Notes: generated by a model not told the origin, from the sequence alone. Counted from the first letter of the stretch, positions 22,856 to 32,117 are shown. The stretch: DNA of 64,000 nucleotides from Vibrio ichthyoenteri ATCC 700023 (GCF_000222605.1 NZ_AFWF01000175.1:44695-108694), one strand, 5' to 3'. Made by a program: numbers and translations.

Positions 22856-23313
22856 GCTATACATCCCTCATGCATTTTTTACTTACGTTGCGAAACTGAC
22901 GTCACTCCTGTGCGTCAATGTAATAGTGAATATTCATTCAGGCGCTGCCGAAAATTCAAAGCACTATTTTTCCAGAGTAGTCAATGATAGAGTACAGTCA
23001 ATAGTAAAAAGGTATTACTTGCTAAATATTTACACACAATCGTGCTTCATCTTTTACATTTTAATAACTGTTTTCACTGTGGCGACATGAAACTTTGAAT
23101 GAATTTAGCGACTTTAGATGCGTTTTTAGTCAGTTGTTAAGTATTTCTCTCCACAAGGAAATCTTTTATTTGCAGCGATACCATTGCTGCATTAGTCTCT
23201 AAGTATGGGGTTTTTAACTGCATATGTTTTTGCTCTTACTAAGAGATCCATCCATTTATTCCGTATAACGGAGTGTTAAAGTAACCAATGAAACTGTCTA
23301 GACAATACGAATC
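22856..23313. other. 458-base divergent gap between cspD and clpS
   Basis: The region is AT-rich and must hold the promoters of both cspD and clpSA. I see no gene, no long hairpin and no clear consensus promoter that I would commit to. Confidence 0.5.
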
Positions 23314-23634
23314 ATGAGCAAACATTTTGAATGGGTAACTCCGGACTCAGATCTACTGGAGTTAGAGAAAACTGACGTTAAGCCACCATCCATGTATCAC
23401 GTTGTGTTAAATAACGATGATTACACACCAATGGATTTTGTTATTGAAATTCTAGAGCGTTTCTTTTCAATGGATATCGATAAAGCGACGCAAATCATGC
23501 TCCAGATTCACTATGAAGGGAAAGCTATTTGCGGCACCTTTACTGCCGAAGTCGCAGAAACCAAAGTAGCGCAAGTGACAATGTATTCAAGGGAAAATGA
23601 ACACCCGCTGCTTTGCACTATGGAACAAGCTTAA
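23314..23634 (+). CDS. clpS: ClpS, ATP-dependent Clp protease adaptor
   Basis: 106 residues, the same length as E. coli ClpS. It binds the ClpA N-domain and delivers N-end rule substrates. The substrate pocket and core are seen in [25 protein letters not shown], followed by [17 protein letters not shown] and the C-terminal EVAETKV. It lies 42 bases upstream of clpA and is probably cotranscribed. Confidence 0.97.
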   Translation: MSKHFEWVTPDSDLLELEKTDVKPPSMYHVVLNNDDYTPMDFVIEILERFFSMDIDKATQIMLQIHYEGKAICGTFTAEVAETKVAQVTMYSRENEHPLLCTMEQA

Positions 23635-23676
23635 TGCTTGATCGAACAATTTCAATTGTTCTTTGAGGAGGTCCTT

Positions 23677-25940
23677 ATGCTGAATAAAGAATTAGAATCG
23701 AGTCTCAATGGCGCATTCGCTCGTGCCCGAGACAAACGACATGAGTTTATGACTGTCGAGCACCTCCTGTTGGCGTTGTTGGAAAACGATGCAGCGCGAG
23801 ATGCCCTTACTGCTTGTCAAGCTGACATTGATGCACTTCGCAACGAGCTTGATGTATTTATCGATCAAACCACGCCACTTATTCCTGAAAACGATGAAAC
23901 ACGTGAGACGCAACCAACCTTGAGTTTCCAGCGCGTATTACAACGTGCCGTCTTCCATGTTCAATCGTCAGGACGCAGTGAAGTGACGGGTGCAAATGTA
24001 CTTGTTGCGATCTTCAGCGAGCAAGAGTCCCATGCGGCTTACCTACTAAAGAAAAATGATGTAAGTCGTTTGGATATCGTTAACTTTATTTCTCACGGCA
24101 TTACCAAAGGTAGCGGGTCAAATGATGATTCATCATCAGACTCTTTTGGCAGCGATGCGCCAGTTGAGGAAGCGAATGGTGAAGAGCGTCTAGAAAGTTT
24201 TGCACAAAACCTTAACCAAGCAGCGAAACAAGGACAAATAGATCCTTTAATCGGACGTGACAAAGAGTTAGAACGCACGGTGCAAGTTCTGTGTCGTCGC
24301 CGTAAAAATAACCCATTGCTGGTGGGTGAAGCAGGCGTGGGTAAAACCGCCATTGCAGAAGGTTTGGCTTGGCGTATCGTTGAAGGCCAAGTGCCAGAAA
24401 TCATTAAAGATAGCGTGATTTACTCTTTGGATATTGGCTCATTGTTAGCCGGTACTAAGTATCGTGGTGATTTCGAAAAACGTTTCAAAACGATCCTGAA
24501 ACAGCTGGAAAAAGAAGAGGATGCGATTCTCTTCATTGATGAAATTCATACCATTATTGGCGCCGGTGCAGCGTCAGGTGGCCAGGTGGATGCCGCGAAC
24601 TTGATTAAGCCATTGCTCAGCAGCGGTAAGTTACGTTGTATTGGTTCAACCACCTATCAAGAGTACAGCAATATTTTTGAAAAAGAGCGCGCGCTTGCTC
24701 GCCGCTTCCAAAAAATTGATGTTGTTGAGCCATCGCTTGATGACACCACCAAAATTTTGATGGGCTTGAAGACAAAATACGAAGCGCACCATGAAGTCCG
24801 TTACACCAACAAAGCGCTGCGCGCTGCAGTAGAATTGTCCGCTAAATACATCAATGAACGTCACTTGCCAGATAAAGCAATTGATGTGATTGATGAAGCA
24901 GGTGCTCGCAGTCGCTTAGCGCCAGCAAGTCGCCGTAAGAAAACAGTCGGTGTGGCTGATATTGAAGCGATGGTTGCTAAGATGGCGCGTATTCCGGAAA
25001 AATCAGTTTCTTCCTCTGATAAAGAAGTCCTTCAGACTTTAGAGCAGAAAATGAAGATGATGGTGTTTGGTCAAGACAATGCCATTGAAGTATTGACTGA
25101 AGCGATCAAACTGACACGAGCAGGTCTTGGTGCAGATAACAAACCGGTTGGTTCGTTCCTATTTGCTGGTCCAACTGGTGTGGGTAAAACGGAAGTAACG
25201 GTACAGCTATCGAAACTGTTGGGTATCGAACTGCTGCGTTTTGATATGTCGGAATACGGCGAGCGTCATTCGGTAAGTCGTTTGATTGGTGCGCCTCCGG
25301 GTTATGTTGGTTACGACCAAGGTGGCTTGCTGACAGACGCGGTGTTAAAGCACCCCCATTCAGTCGTTCTTCTCGATGAGATTGAAAAGGCTCACCCAGA
25401 TATCTTCAACTTGCTGTTGCAAGTGATGGATAACGGTACGCTAACTGATAATAATGGCCGTAAAGCGGACTTCCGTAACGTGATTTTAGTTCTGACGACC
25501 AATGCTGGTGTACAAGAAACGGAAAAACGTTCTATCGGCCTAGTGCAACAAGACCATAGCCCAGACGCGATGGCGGAAATTAAGAAGGTGTTTACCCCTG
25601 AATTCCGTAACCGTCTAGATAACATTATGTGGTTCAATAGCTTAGATGAAGAAGTGATTCATCAAGTGGTGGACAAATTCATTGTTGAGTTGCAAGCACA
25701 GTTAGATGCGCGCGGCGTTTCAATGGAAGTGTCTGATGAAGCACGTAAGTGGTTGGCAACGAAAGGTTACGATAAAGCGATGGGTGCTCGTCCAATGGGA
25801 CGCGTCATTCAGGACAAACTGAAAAAACCAATGAGTTGCTGTTTGGCGCTCTAGTGGATGGCGGCTCAGTGAAAGTGACCTTGAAAGACGATGAGTTAGA
25901 ATTTTTCTTTGATCAAGAAAAAGAAGCCGTTGCCCATTAA
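23677..25940 (+). pseudogene. clpA: ClpA ATPase with a frameshift near its C-terminus
   Basis: ClpA unfolds substrates for ClpP. The start is the ATG at 23677 behind GAGGAGG, giving MLNKELESSLNGAF as in other ClpA. Both AAA+ modules are intact (GEAGVGKT and GPTGVGKT Walker A motifs; ILFIDEIHT and VLLDEIEKAH Walker B), as is the Clp N-domain. Near 25830 the frame runs into MSCCLAL and stops at 25852-25854, after 725 residues. The missing end continues in the -1 frame: NELLFGALVDGG, then an acidic tail ending at 25938-25940. About 35 residues are thus displaced. Only the D2 small-domain edge is affected, so partial function is possible, or this may be a sequencing error. Confidence 0.85.
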
Positions 25941-25960
25941 TAAGCGACATATCAAATAGA

Positions 25961-25991
25961 AAAGCCAGAACGAAAGTTCTGGCTTTTTTTT
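25961..25991 (+). terminator. terminator after clpA
   Basis: AAGCCAGAAC and GTTCTGGCTT form a stem with loop GAAA, then eight T in total. It follows the shifted-frame clpA stop at 25940, consistent with that being the original gene end. Confidence 0.9.
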
Positions 25992-26011
25992 GCTTAAATT
26001 CAACTGAAATT

Positions 26012-26653
26012 CTACAACGCTAACGACTTACAGATGGCTTGATAGGCGATGTTTACTTCTGATGGGACCGGTTGTTCAATTTGAAAACCCTTTGCCGGGT
26101 AGCTTTTAATTCGTTCAAAATCACCCATCATCGCCTCTATAACGGTAAACGAATCAATATCGTCAGTGAAATAATCACTAAAGTTATGTTTGGTCGAAGT
26201 GACCACAACATGTTCGACTGTTGTCGGCCATTGCTTTAGAAACGTCGCATAAGCTCGGCGCTCCATATAAGGCTTCTGCACCAAGATGAAACGGTTAAAG
26301 TGGAGATCTAACTCTTGCAGACGTTGGGCGCTGAATAAGACATTTTCGCCACTGTTCGTTGAGTGCTTTTCAATAATAATATCGCCAGCAGGTACACCGA
26401 GATCTTGGGCGATTGTCGCGAAGGTCTCCGCTTCCGTTTGTGCAAAGACACCTTCCGTTAAACGGCCAAAACCACCAGAGAAAAGGATCTTACCTGCTAG
26501 TCCTTGTAAGTAGAGTTGTGCGGCATATTCCGCAACGCGAGGATCATTGCTGCCTAATACAAAAATACAATCTGCCGCTGTGACGGTATGGTCGAGTTGC
26601 ATGTATTGCCACACCGTTTCAATGTGGCGAAACAGAGGAGGGTTAGTACTCAC
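26012..26653 (-). CDS. YdcF/DUF218-family protein
   Basis: 213 residues matching the DUF218 fold shared by YdcF, SanA and ElyC. Visible motifs are CIFVLGSNDPRVAEYAAQLY, ILFSGGFGRLT, the acidic ETFA, and IIIEKHSTNSGENVLFS. There is no N-terminal membrane helix, which is closer to cytosolic YdcF than to SanA or ElyC. Biochemical function is uncertain; E. coli YdcF binds SAM in vitro. It lies 12 bases after the yeeZ-like gene on the minus strand, probably in one transcript. Confidence 0.82.
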   Translation of the reverse strand: MSTNPPLFRHIETVWQYMQLDHTVTAADCIFVLGSNDPRVAEYAAQLYLQGLAGKILFSGGFGRLTEGVFAQTEAETFATIAQDLGVPAGDIIIEKHSTNSGENVLFSAQRLQELDLHFNRFILVQKPYMERRAYATFLKQWPTTVEHVVVTSTKHNFSDYFTDDIDSFTVIEAMMGDFERIKSYPAKGFQIEQPVPSEVNIAYQAICKSLAL

Positions 26654-26665
26654 TACACGGTTTCC

Positions 26666-27490
26666 TTACAGTAGCTCTAATGTGTGTTGAAAGTGAAATC
26701 GATAGCCAAGTTGACATAGCTTTTCAGCACTGACCAATTTGTCTTCGTTGTGCACTATCGGTGGTAACGCTTCATTGCTGCCTGAACGATGTAACGCGGT
26801 TTGATAAAACTCCGCTTTGTTGGTGGTGTTGGGCGTCGTCGCATTGATGATTTGTGAGGAAAGATTCAGCGCTGCGAAGGTAACCGCGCCAACGGCGTCA
26901 ATCTGATGGAGCATATTGGCAGGAGCAAGATCGCTGACTTGACGTAGTCTAGCAGCAAAATTGGCAGGATTGCGGTTTGGTCCAACTAAGCCACTACAGC
27001 GGACAATGGCGTAATCGAGGCCGCTATCGATAAGAGCTTGTTCTGCCTGCAGCATGATGTTGGCATTGGCAGAAAAAGTGCTATCTTGCTGTGCCAGCAA
27101 TAATGTTGCATCTTCTTCTCGCATGGTGCCTGCTCGATCTGGATAGACCGTCGTTGAGCTAACCATGACGATTTTCTGCACCTTTAGTTGGCGTGCTATG
27201 TTAACCAACTTATGCCAATATTCTGCATATTCAGCGCCATTGCCACGGCGAAACCCTGGTGGGAAACAGCCAATGATTGTATCTAGTTGTAATGGTTTTA
27301 ACTGCTGGTAGCAGATATCGATATCATCAGAGAGGTTGACCTGCACTGTTTTATAACCAAGATCGTTGAGATGATCACAGCCTAGTGAAGTCGTTTTACT
27401 CACCGTGACAGTATGGCCTAAATTAGCCAAAAATTGAGAAAGAGGTTGACCAAGCCAACCTCCACCAATGATCCCTATCTGTTTCATCAC
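26666..27490 (-). CDS. YeeZ-like NAD(P)-binding epimerase-fold protein
   Basis: The 274-residue Rossmann-fold protein is of the extended SDR type. The N-terminal nucleotide loop is IGIIGGGWLGQPLSQFL. KIVMVSSTTVYPD carries the Ser and a Tyr of the SDR active site, although the usual YxxxK spacing is not obvious, so catalysis is uncertain. It resembles E. coli YeeZ. The gene lies 10 bases after a LysR-type regulator gene and 12 bases before the ydcF-like gene on the same strand. Confidence 0.78.
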   Translation of the reverse strand: MMKQIGIIGGGWLGQPLSQFLANLGHTVTVSKTTSLGCDHLNDLGYKTVQVNLSDDIDICYQQLKPLQLDTIIGCFPPGFRRGNGAEYAEYWHKLVNIARQLKVQKIVMVSSTTVYPDRAGTMREEDATLLLAQQDSTFSANANIMLQAEQALIDSGLDYAIVRCSGLVGPNRNPANFAARLRQVSDLAPANMLHQIDAVGAVTFAALNLSSQIINATTPNTTNKAEFYQTALHRSGSNEALPPIVHNEDKLVSAEKLCQLGYRFHFQHTLELL

Positions 27491-27500
27491 CCACCTCCGG

Positions 27501-28394
27501 TTAGGTTTGTTTTTCTGCGTTGAGCAACATTCGTAATTGGTGACGCATAAAAGTATGCGCAGGACAGTGACTGACCGTCTGATGCTGTATCACATCAATA
27601 TTGGCGTGCCATGACAAGTTTTCAAACTGTGAACGCAGTCGAATGAGCTTGCCACTTTCCAGAGCGGGTTGAGCAATGTGCTTGGGCAGCATGCCCCAAC
27701 CAAAACCACTGCAGATGAGCTCAAGTAAAATATAGTAACTATCGGCAAACCATACTTCAGGGCTATGCGCATGTTGAAAACTGCTCATCTCACTGGATTT
27801 AGACCGTATCACGATTTGTCGGTGCAATCGAAGCATATCCAGGTGTGGGACGGTTTCTTGAGCCAAAGCGTGATTGTTTGCCACATACACATCAAACTCA
27901 ACACTACCAAGCCCTTCAAAATCGAGGTTCTCATCCAAAGAGACTTCGTTGAACATGATTCCCATTGTGGCGCGCTGTTGTACCACTAGCGCAATGATAT
28001 CGATACTTGAGGCGGTAAGGCATTCAAACCTTAATGTGGGGTAGCGTTCACACACTCGTGTAAGGGCGGCCGAGAGCTGTGTCATCGGGATGCCTTCATC
28101 AACAGCTAGGGTAATATCTTGAAAATCGGCATGCTCTAGGTGTTGTGCGCAGTTTAGTAGGCGTTGATGCTGAATAAGAGAAGCTTTGGCGTAAGGCAGT
28201 AGACGTTGCCCATGCAGGGTCAGTTTTGGATAGCGAGAGCTGCGATCAAATAATTCAAAACCGCAATCGATCTCAATGTTCATCACATGCTGACTGATGG
28301 CGGATTGTACTTTGTTGAGCTTGCGTGCCGCTGCGGAAAATGAGCCTTGTTCGACGGTTGTGACGAAAGCTTCAAGTTGTTCAATACTAAACAT
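27501..28394 (-). CDS. LysR-family transcriptional regulator
   Basis: 297 residues. The N-terminal winged HTH MFSIEQLEAFVTTVEQGSFSAAARKLNKVQSAISQH is classic LysR type, followed by the linker helix and a periplasmic-binding-protein-like effector domain (about 90-290). It is divergent from a PACE-family transporter gene with an 87-base gap, the usual LysR layout, so that transporter is the best candidate target. It is also the first gene of a compact minus-strand run with the yeeZ- and ydcF-like genes. The inducer cannot be predicted. Confidence 0.92.
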   Translation of the reverse strand: MFSIEQLEAFVTTVEQGSFSAAARKLNKVQSAISQHVMNIEIDCGFELFDRSSRYPKLTLHGQRLLPYAKASLIQHQRLLNCAQHLEHADFQDITLAVDEGIPMTQLSAALTRVCERYPTLRFECLTASSIDIIALVVQQRATMGIMFNEVSLDENLDFEGLGSVEFDVYVANNHALAQETVPHLDMLRLHRQIVIRSKSSEMSSFQHAHSPEVWFADSYYILLELICSGFGWGMLPKHIAQPALESGKLIRLRSQFENLSWHANIDVIQHQTVSHCPAHTFMRHQLRMLLNAEKQT

Positions 28395-28481
28395 ATCACT
28401 TTAACTGATGGTATCTAACTTTTAACTATCATAGTTGTAGATGAAAATAAGCGCAAATCGAAACATACTGAGAGAAACACC
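28395..28481. promoter_or_regulatory. divergent promoter region, LysR gene and PACE transporter
   Basis: This 87-base AT-rich gap separates divergent start codons. LysR regulators usually bind a T-N11-A type palindrome in such gaps; ATGATAG- and CTATCAT-like segments around 28405-28435 are candidates. Confidence 0.4.
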
Positions 28482-28907
28482 ATGCAAACCAAAGAACGAA
28501 TCTTCCATGCTGTGACATTTGAAATGATTGCATTGGCGATCATTATTCCAACCGCTGCATTCATTACCGGTAAAGCCTCGGGTGATCTGGTTATCGTTGG
28601 CTTAAGCTTATTTACCGTCGTGTGGAATTATTTCTACAATATTCTTTTTGACCGTTGGTTTGGCAACGAGCGCAGTAATCGTTCATTAGCACTAAGAATC
28701 GGTCATACCTTTGGCTTTGAAGGGGGATTAATTTTCTTATCGGTACCGACCATTGCGTGGTTTTTACAAATCGGTATCGGAGCGGCGTTGTTGCTAGAAG
28801 CAGGGTTCTTAGTGTTCTTCTTTTTCTATGCGACGGGCTTCAACTGGTGCTATGACCGTATTCAACCCTATCAGCGCGTATTTGGTGGGAAAATCAAAGC
28901 GGCGTAG
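28482..28907 (+). CDS. PACE-family multidrug efflux transporter
   Basis: 141 residues with four predicted membrane helices arranged as two similar halves, the bacterial transmembrane pair (BTP) fold of PACE (proteobacterial antimicrobial compound efflux) proteins such as AceI. ERIFHAVTFEMIALAIIIP, with Glu in helix 1, and the first-half motif NYFYNILFDRWFG are typical; RIGHTFGFEGGL opens the second half. These proteins export biocides such as chlorhexidine and also polyamines; the native substrate here is unknown. It is divergent from a LysR regulator, as is common for the family. Confidence 0.9.
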   Translation: MQTKERIFHAVTFEMIALAIIIPTAAFITGKASGDLVIVGLSLFTVVWNYFYNILFDRWFGNERSNRSLALRIGHTFGFEGGLIFLSVPTIAWFLQIGIGAALLLEAGFLVFFFFYATGFNWCYDRIQPYQRVFGGKIKAA

Positions 28908-28941
28908 TCATTACGGCGATGAAACTTATCTGACAGGCATT

Positions 28942-28972
28942 AAAAAAGAGCACCGTGGTGCTCTTTTTTTTC
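28942..28972. terminator. bidirectional terminator between PACE gene and TIGR02647 gene
   Basis: AAAAAAGAGCACC and GGTGCTCTTTTTT form a near-continuous stem between convergent genes, with T runs usable on both strands. Confidence 0.88.
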
Positions 28973-28987
28973 GCATCATGCGCGAGA

Positions 28988-29227
28988 TTACTTCTGAGAG
29001 TTTAACACACGCAGAATCTTATCTGCGTTTTCAGCTACTTCGATGCCTTCATCAGTTAAGTAACCACCATCTGGTAGGGTACAAAGTCCCTTTTCAAATA
29101 AACGTTTCACAGCAAGTTGCATGTCTTCTGATGCGTCACTATGAACTTTAATGCCAGTAGCCGAGCTACTAATGTCGAATTGCAGTAGCAAATTAAGTTC
29201 TGAAAGATATTCTGGCAAGTATTTCAT
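28988..29227 (-). CDS. TIGR02647-type small conserved protein
   Basis: 79 residues: LPEYLSELNLLLQFDISS, GIKVHSDASEDMQLAVKRLFEKGL and DGGYLTDEGIEVAENADKI. This resembles the small gammaproteobacterial family TIGR02647, whose shape (helices plus a beta-hairpin wing DGGYLT) suggests a winged-helix DNA-binding fold. Function is not known. It has an AAGGAA-type ribosome-binding site and stands alone. Confidence 0.75.
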   Translation of the reverse strand: MKYLPEYLSELNLLLQFDISSSATGIKVHSDASEDMQLAVKRLFEKGLCTLPDGGYLTDEGIEVAENADKILRVLNSQK

Positions 29228-29667
29228 GGTTTGTTCCTTATAATTAGTACCAACACCCGTGTAACAGTAAAGATAGTCTCTTCTAAACCTTTTGGTTACT
29301 GGGTATCTTCAAAAATACTGCTAATGTGACTTAGAAACAATACTCTAAGATAAGAATTGTTAGGCAGCCCAAAAAAGAAGATTTTTGCATAACGAATAGG
29401 GTTAATATGAAAAATTAGCCTAAACGAGGAATAATGCCAGTAAATAAAATTTAAAGTTCAATCAAGTTATTGAATTTTAATATGAAAATATTGGTTTGAT
29501 TAGATTGTTTTATTATTTTTTATAGTGCAATAACAGGATTGAGATCATGTTGAAAATCTCATTTAAAACATTTTTAGTTAACGCCCAAATTAGTGCTTGA
29601 ATTTGTTTTTGATTAGAGGGATTATCCGCGGCCTCCAATCCCTGCATCAAATTGTTACGCTACCACT
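29228..29667. other. 440-base AT-rich gap upstream of focA
   Basis: No gene is supported here. An inverted repeat AGGGATT (29617-29623) and AATCCCT (29637-29643) lies 25 bases before the focA start. I looked for a TTGAT-N4-ATCAA FNR site and did not find a convincing one. Confidence 0.45.
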
Positions 29668-30519
29668 ATGAATCTTAATCAATTTGACTCTTTATTGCCG
29701 CCTCAAATGGCTGAGCGTGCTGCTGAAATTGGCCTAGGCAAAGCAACCAAAGATCCCGTAAAGTCTTTTCTACTCGCTATCTCTGCCGGTATTCATATTG
29801 GTATTGCTTTTATATTCTATACCACGGTGACCACTGGTGCCTCCGAGATGGCTTGGGGTATGACGCGCCTAATTGGTGGTATCGCGTTTAGCCTTGGTCT
29901 TATCCTCGTGGTTGTCACTGGTGGTGAACTCTTCACCAGCTCGGTGTTGACTTTAGTCGCGCGCGCTAGCGGCAAAATTTCGTGGGGAATGTTGATTAAG
30001 AACTGGTGTGTTGTCTATGTAGGCAACATGATCGGTGCGCTACTGCTGGTTGGCTGTATGTTGTTGACCAAACAATACATGTTCGATCATGGCCAAGTAG
30101 GCTTAAATGCCATGGCGATCTCGCAACACAAATTACATCATGGCTTCTTCCAAGCGGTTGCACTCGGCATTATGTGTAATGTGCTGGTATGTATTGCGGT
30201 ATGGATGACCTTCAGTGGTCGTACATTGACTGACAAAATCATGGTAATGATTTTACCCGTGGCTATGTTTGTTTCAGCGGGTTTTGAGCACTGTATTGCT
30301 AACATGTTCCAAGTGCCGATGGCGATTGGTATCAAAAATTTTGCACCAGCGGAGTTCTGGCAAATGACCGGTGCGAACATCGCCGATTATGCTGATCTTA
30401 ATATGATTGATTTCATTATGAATAATCTTGTACCCGTGACATTAGGCAACATCATTGGTGGTGGTCTATTTGTTGGGATATGGTACTGGATGATCTATTT
30501 ACGTGATGATCAACATTGA
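29668..30519 (+). CDS. focA: formate channel FocA (FNT family)
   Basis: The 283-residue membrane protein has six helices and the FNT repeats. ISAGIHIGIAFIFY and the central GNMIGALLLVG, with the conserved His in GFEHCIANMFQVP, correspond to FocA (His209 in E. coli). FocA is a pentameric channel that exports and re-imports formate. E. coli focA is cotranscribed with pflB; here no pflB follows, so regulation must differ, or this may be a nitrite-type paralogue. No clear ribosome-binding site precedes the ATG. A terminator follows. Confidence 0.87.
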   Translation: MNLNQFDSLLPPQMAERAAEIGLGKATKDPVKSFLLAISAGIHIGIAFIFYTTVTTGASEMAWGMTRLIGGIAFSLGLILVVVTGGELFTSSVLTLVARASGKISWGMLIKNWCVVYVGNMIGALLLVGCMLLTKQYMFDHGQVGLNAMAISQHKLHHGFFQAVALGIMCNVLVCIAVWMTFSGRTLTDKIMVMILPVAMFVSAGFEHCIANMFQVPMAIGIKNFAPAEFWQMTGANIADYADLNMIDFIMNNLVPVTLGNIIGGGLFVGIWYWMIYLRDDQH

Positions 30520-30533
30520 TACATCGATATTAA

Positions 30534-30559
30534 TAAGGCTCGCATAGCGGGCCTTTTTT
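30534..30559 (+). terminator. terminator after focA
   Basis: AAGGCTCGC and GCGGGCCTT form a stem with one G-T pair, followed by six T. It overlaps the last codons of the small minus-strand gene that ends at 30558. Confidence 0.75.
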
Positions 30560-30710
30560 ACATCCATAAAAACACATCACGGTTGATATCGAGAGGTTCA
30601 CTTGCCTTGACTTGTTTAGGTAGGTCGACCAGCCAATTACGTTGATCATCGTTCTCAACATGATTTTTAACTTGAACTTGACGTGTGTGTTCATTGGTCT
30701 CAAATTGCAT
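30558..30710 (-). CDS. small protein of unknown function (50 aa)
   Basis: The ATG at 30710 is preceded by GAGGA about 9 bases upstream and opens a 50-residue frame ending at TAA 30558. The product is polar, MQFETNEHTRQVQV then NWLVDLPKQVKASEPLDI, ending DVFLWM. A good ribosome-binding site, balanced codons and the presence of its own upstream region support a real gene. There is no membrane helix. I do not recognise the family. Confidence 0.6.
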   Translation of the reverse strand: MQFETNEHTRQVQVKNHVENDDQRNWLVDLPKQVKASEPLDINRDVFLWM

Positions 30711-30830
30711 TTTCCATTCCTCGTTGCTAGATAAATCCGTCTATTTAGCGAGAGTGTAGAGTGCGTTTTTTACGCAATGATGACAAAAATGATGACGAAA
30801 ATTCGCGATGTTAAATAACTGCCTACAGTG

Positions 30831-30853
30831 TTATCCACAGATTCTGTGGATAA
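30831..30853. promoter_or_regulatory. inverted pair of perfect DnaA boxes
   Basis: TTATCCACA (30831-30839) and its inverse TGTGGATAA (30845-30853) are both exact consensus DnaA boxes, five bases apart. Including neighbours, the arms are 11 bases each around one central base. It lies in the gap between the 50-codon gene and fetB. It could be a DnaA titration or reactivation site; it has no T run and is unlikely to be a terminator. Confidence 0.65.
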
Positions 30854-30889
30854 GATCCTAAATTGCTGGTGGGTAAAGTGATTTGTTGA

Positions 30890-31681
30890 TTATTTGTTGT
30901 ACGGCTTTGCCAGTATTCGCCCGTTCGCGTTGATGCATACTCGCACCGCTAGCGATAAAGTTGTGGTGGTTGAGATGGTGAGCACCACAAAGATAGCGAC
31001 CATAATCATCAACTGATATTTTATCGCGATCATCGGGCTCGCCCCACCCAAAATTTGTCCGGTCATCATCCCCGGTAACGTGACCAATCCCATCGTGCTC
31101 ATACTGGCTAAAGAGGGCGCAAGAGACTTTTGCATTGCTTCTCGTATGAAAGGCAAACTCGCGTATTTTGGTGATGCTCCAAGCGCAATTGCACCTTCAT
31201 ATTCAGCTTGGCGTTGTTCAAAACTTGAAAAAAGGTTTTGTAAAGCAACGATGTTGCCACTGAGGGAGTTACCCAGCAGCATGCCGGCTAACGGAATCAG
31301 ATACTGGGCATTATAAGTAGGGGTTGGGCGGATAACAGCGGCGCAGACCAACACTAACATCGGCATTAACCCAAGTAGTAAACCTAAACCTGCTGGCATC
31401 AATAATTTTGTTTTAGGCAGGCGTGCTTTACTAACGATGGAGCTAGCGCCAACTAAAAGCATGAACAGTAGCCACGCCAAATTGATGATAAGACTATTAA
31501 TTTGGAACAGATACTCAAGATATAGACCAACGAAGATCAACTGGACAAACATGCGTCCTACGCTGACCAATAACTCTTTTTCGATACTCAGCTGTAAGTA
31601 ACGACTGATCACTATCGGGATCAAAAGAGTACAAAAAAATAGAGCAAGAATTGCCCAAGGAATGTCGATAACTGTGGTCAT
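30890..31681 (-). CDS. fetB: FetB, iron-export ABC permease (UPF0014)
   Basis: 263 residues with about seven membrane helices; the UPF0014 family includes E. coli FetB (YbbM), the permease of the FetAB exporter linked to iron homeostasis and oxidative stress. Diagnostic sequence: GRMFVQLIFVGLYLEYLF, LIPLAGMLLGNSLSGN, EGAIALGASPKYAS and LPGMMTGQILGGASP. E. coli has the ATPase gene fetA directly upstream. Here no ATPase gene lies on either side, so the partner is encoded elsewhere or is absent. Confidence 0.87.
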   Translation of the reverse strand: MTTVIDIPWAILALFFCTLLIPIVISRYLQLSIEKELLVSVGRMFVQLIFVGLYLEYLFQINSLIINLAWLLFMLLVGASSIVSKARLPKTKLLMPAGLGLLLGLMPMLVLVCAAVIRPTPTYNAQYLIPLAGMLLGNSLSGNIVALQNLFSSFEQRQAEYEGAIALGASPKYASLPFIREAMQKSLAPSLASMSTMGLVTLPGMMTGQILGGASPMIAIKYQLMIMVAIFVVLTISTTTTLSLAVRVCINANGRILAKPYNK

Positions 31682-32117
31682 GATACCTCTCCAAATGACT
31701 TTTCTAGTCTACATTAAATGGTGGAGCAAGGCGTGTTTAAATACGATAAAGCGATGATATCGACAGGTTTTTTAATTATCTAATGGTTAACTTTAATGTA
31801 ACAATTGGGGCTGATAATAGTTGGTTTTTGGCTGAAATAGAGAGGGAAGAGCTCCGTTTCGTGGCGAAAATTGTTATAAATTTTGGCCTTTTATTCCATT
31901 AATGAATTGTCATAACTTAATGTATATTTTTACATCAAACCTTAATTGGACACATCTCTGTGTCAGCTCAAAAAAGTATTCGATAACGCGGTTTATAAAG
32001 GAGTAATTGATTGAACCCTACAAAGAATATGGTCTAAAATTTTCCTTAGAAACAGTAAAACAAATAGTCCGATTTTCTGGGCTAACCAAAAACACTAGAT
32101 ACACAATAGGCAAATGT
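31682..32117. other. 436-base gap between fetB and torE
   Basis: This region is AT-rich and should carry both promoters. An AAGGAG at 31998-32003 precedes TTG codons at 32007 and 32011. The first would extend TorE to 96 residues; the second opens an 8-codon frame that could be a leader peptide. I did not find repeats of the E. coli TorR box (CTGTTCATAT). Confidence 0.4.

Noticed and set aside
22589-22987. 132-codon plus-strand frame over cspD
   Set aside because: It is the antisense of cspD plus its promoter, with no ribosome-binding site and no protein family.
25820-25850. Programmed -1 frameshift in clpA
   Set aside because: The A6 run is read AAA-AAA in frame and the base before it is G, so the slippery pattern does not fit. 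A short deletion explains the sequence better.
29228-29667. FNR site upstream of focA
   Set aside because: Only partial halves such as TTGAT are present without a matched ATCAA at the right distance.
31682-32117. TorR boxes in the tor promoter
   Set aside because: I found no copies of CTGTTCATAT or close variants; only AT-rich sequence.
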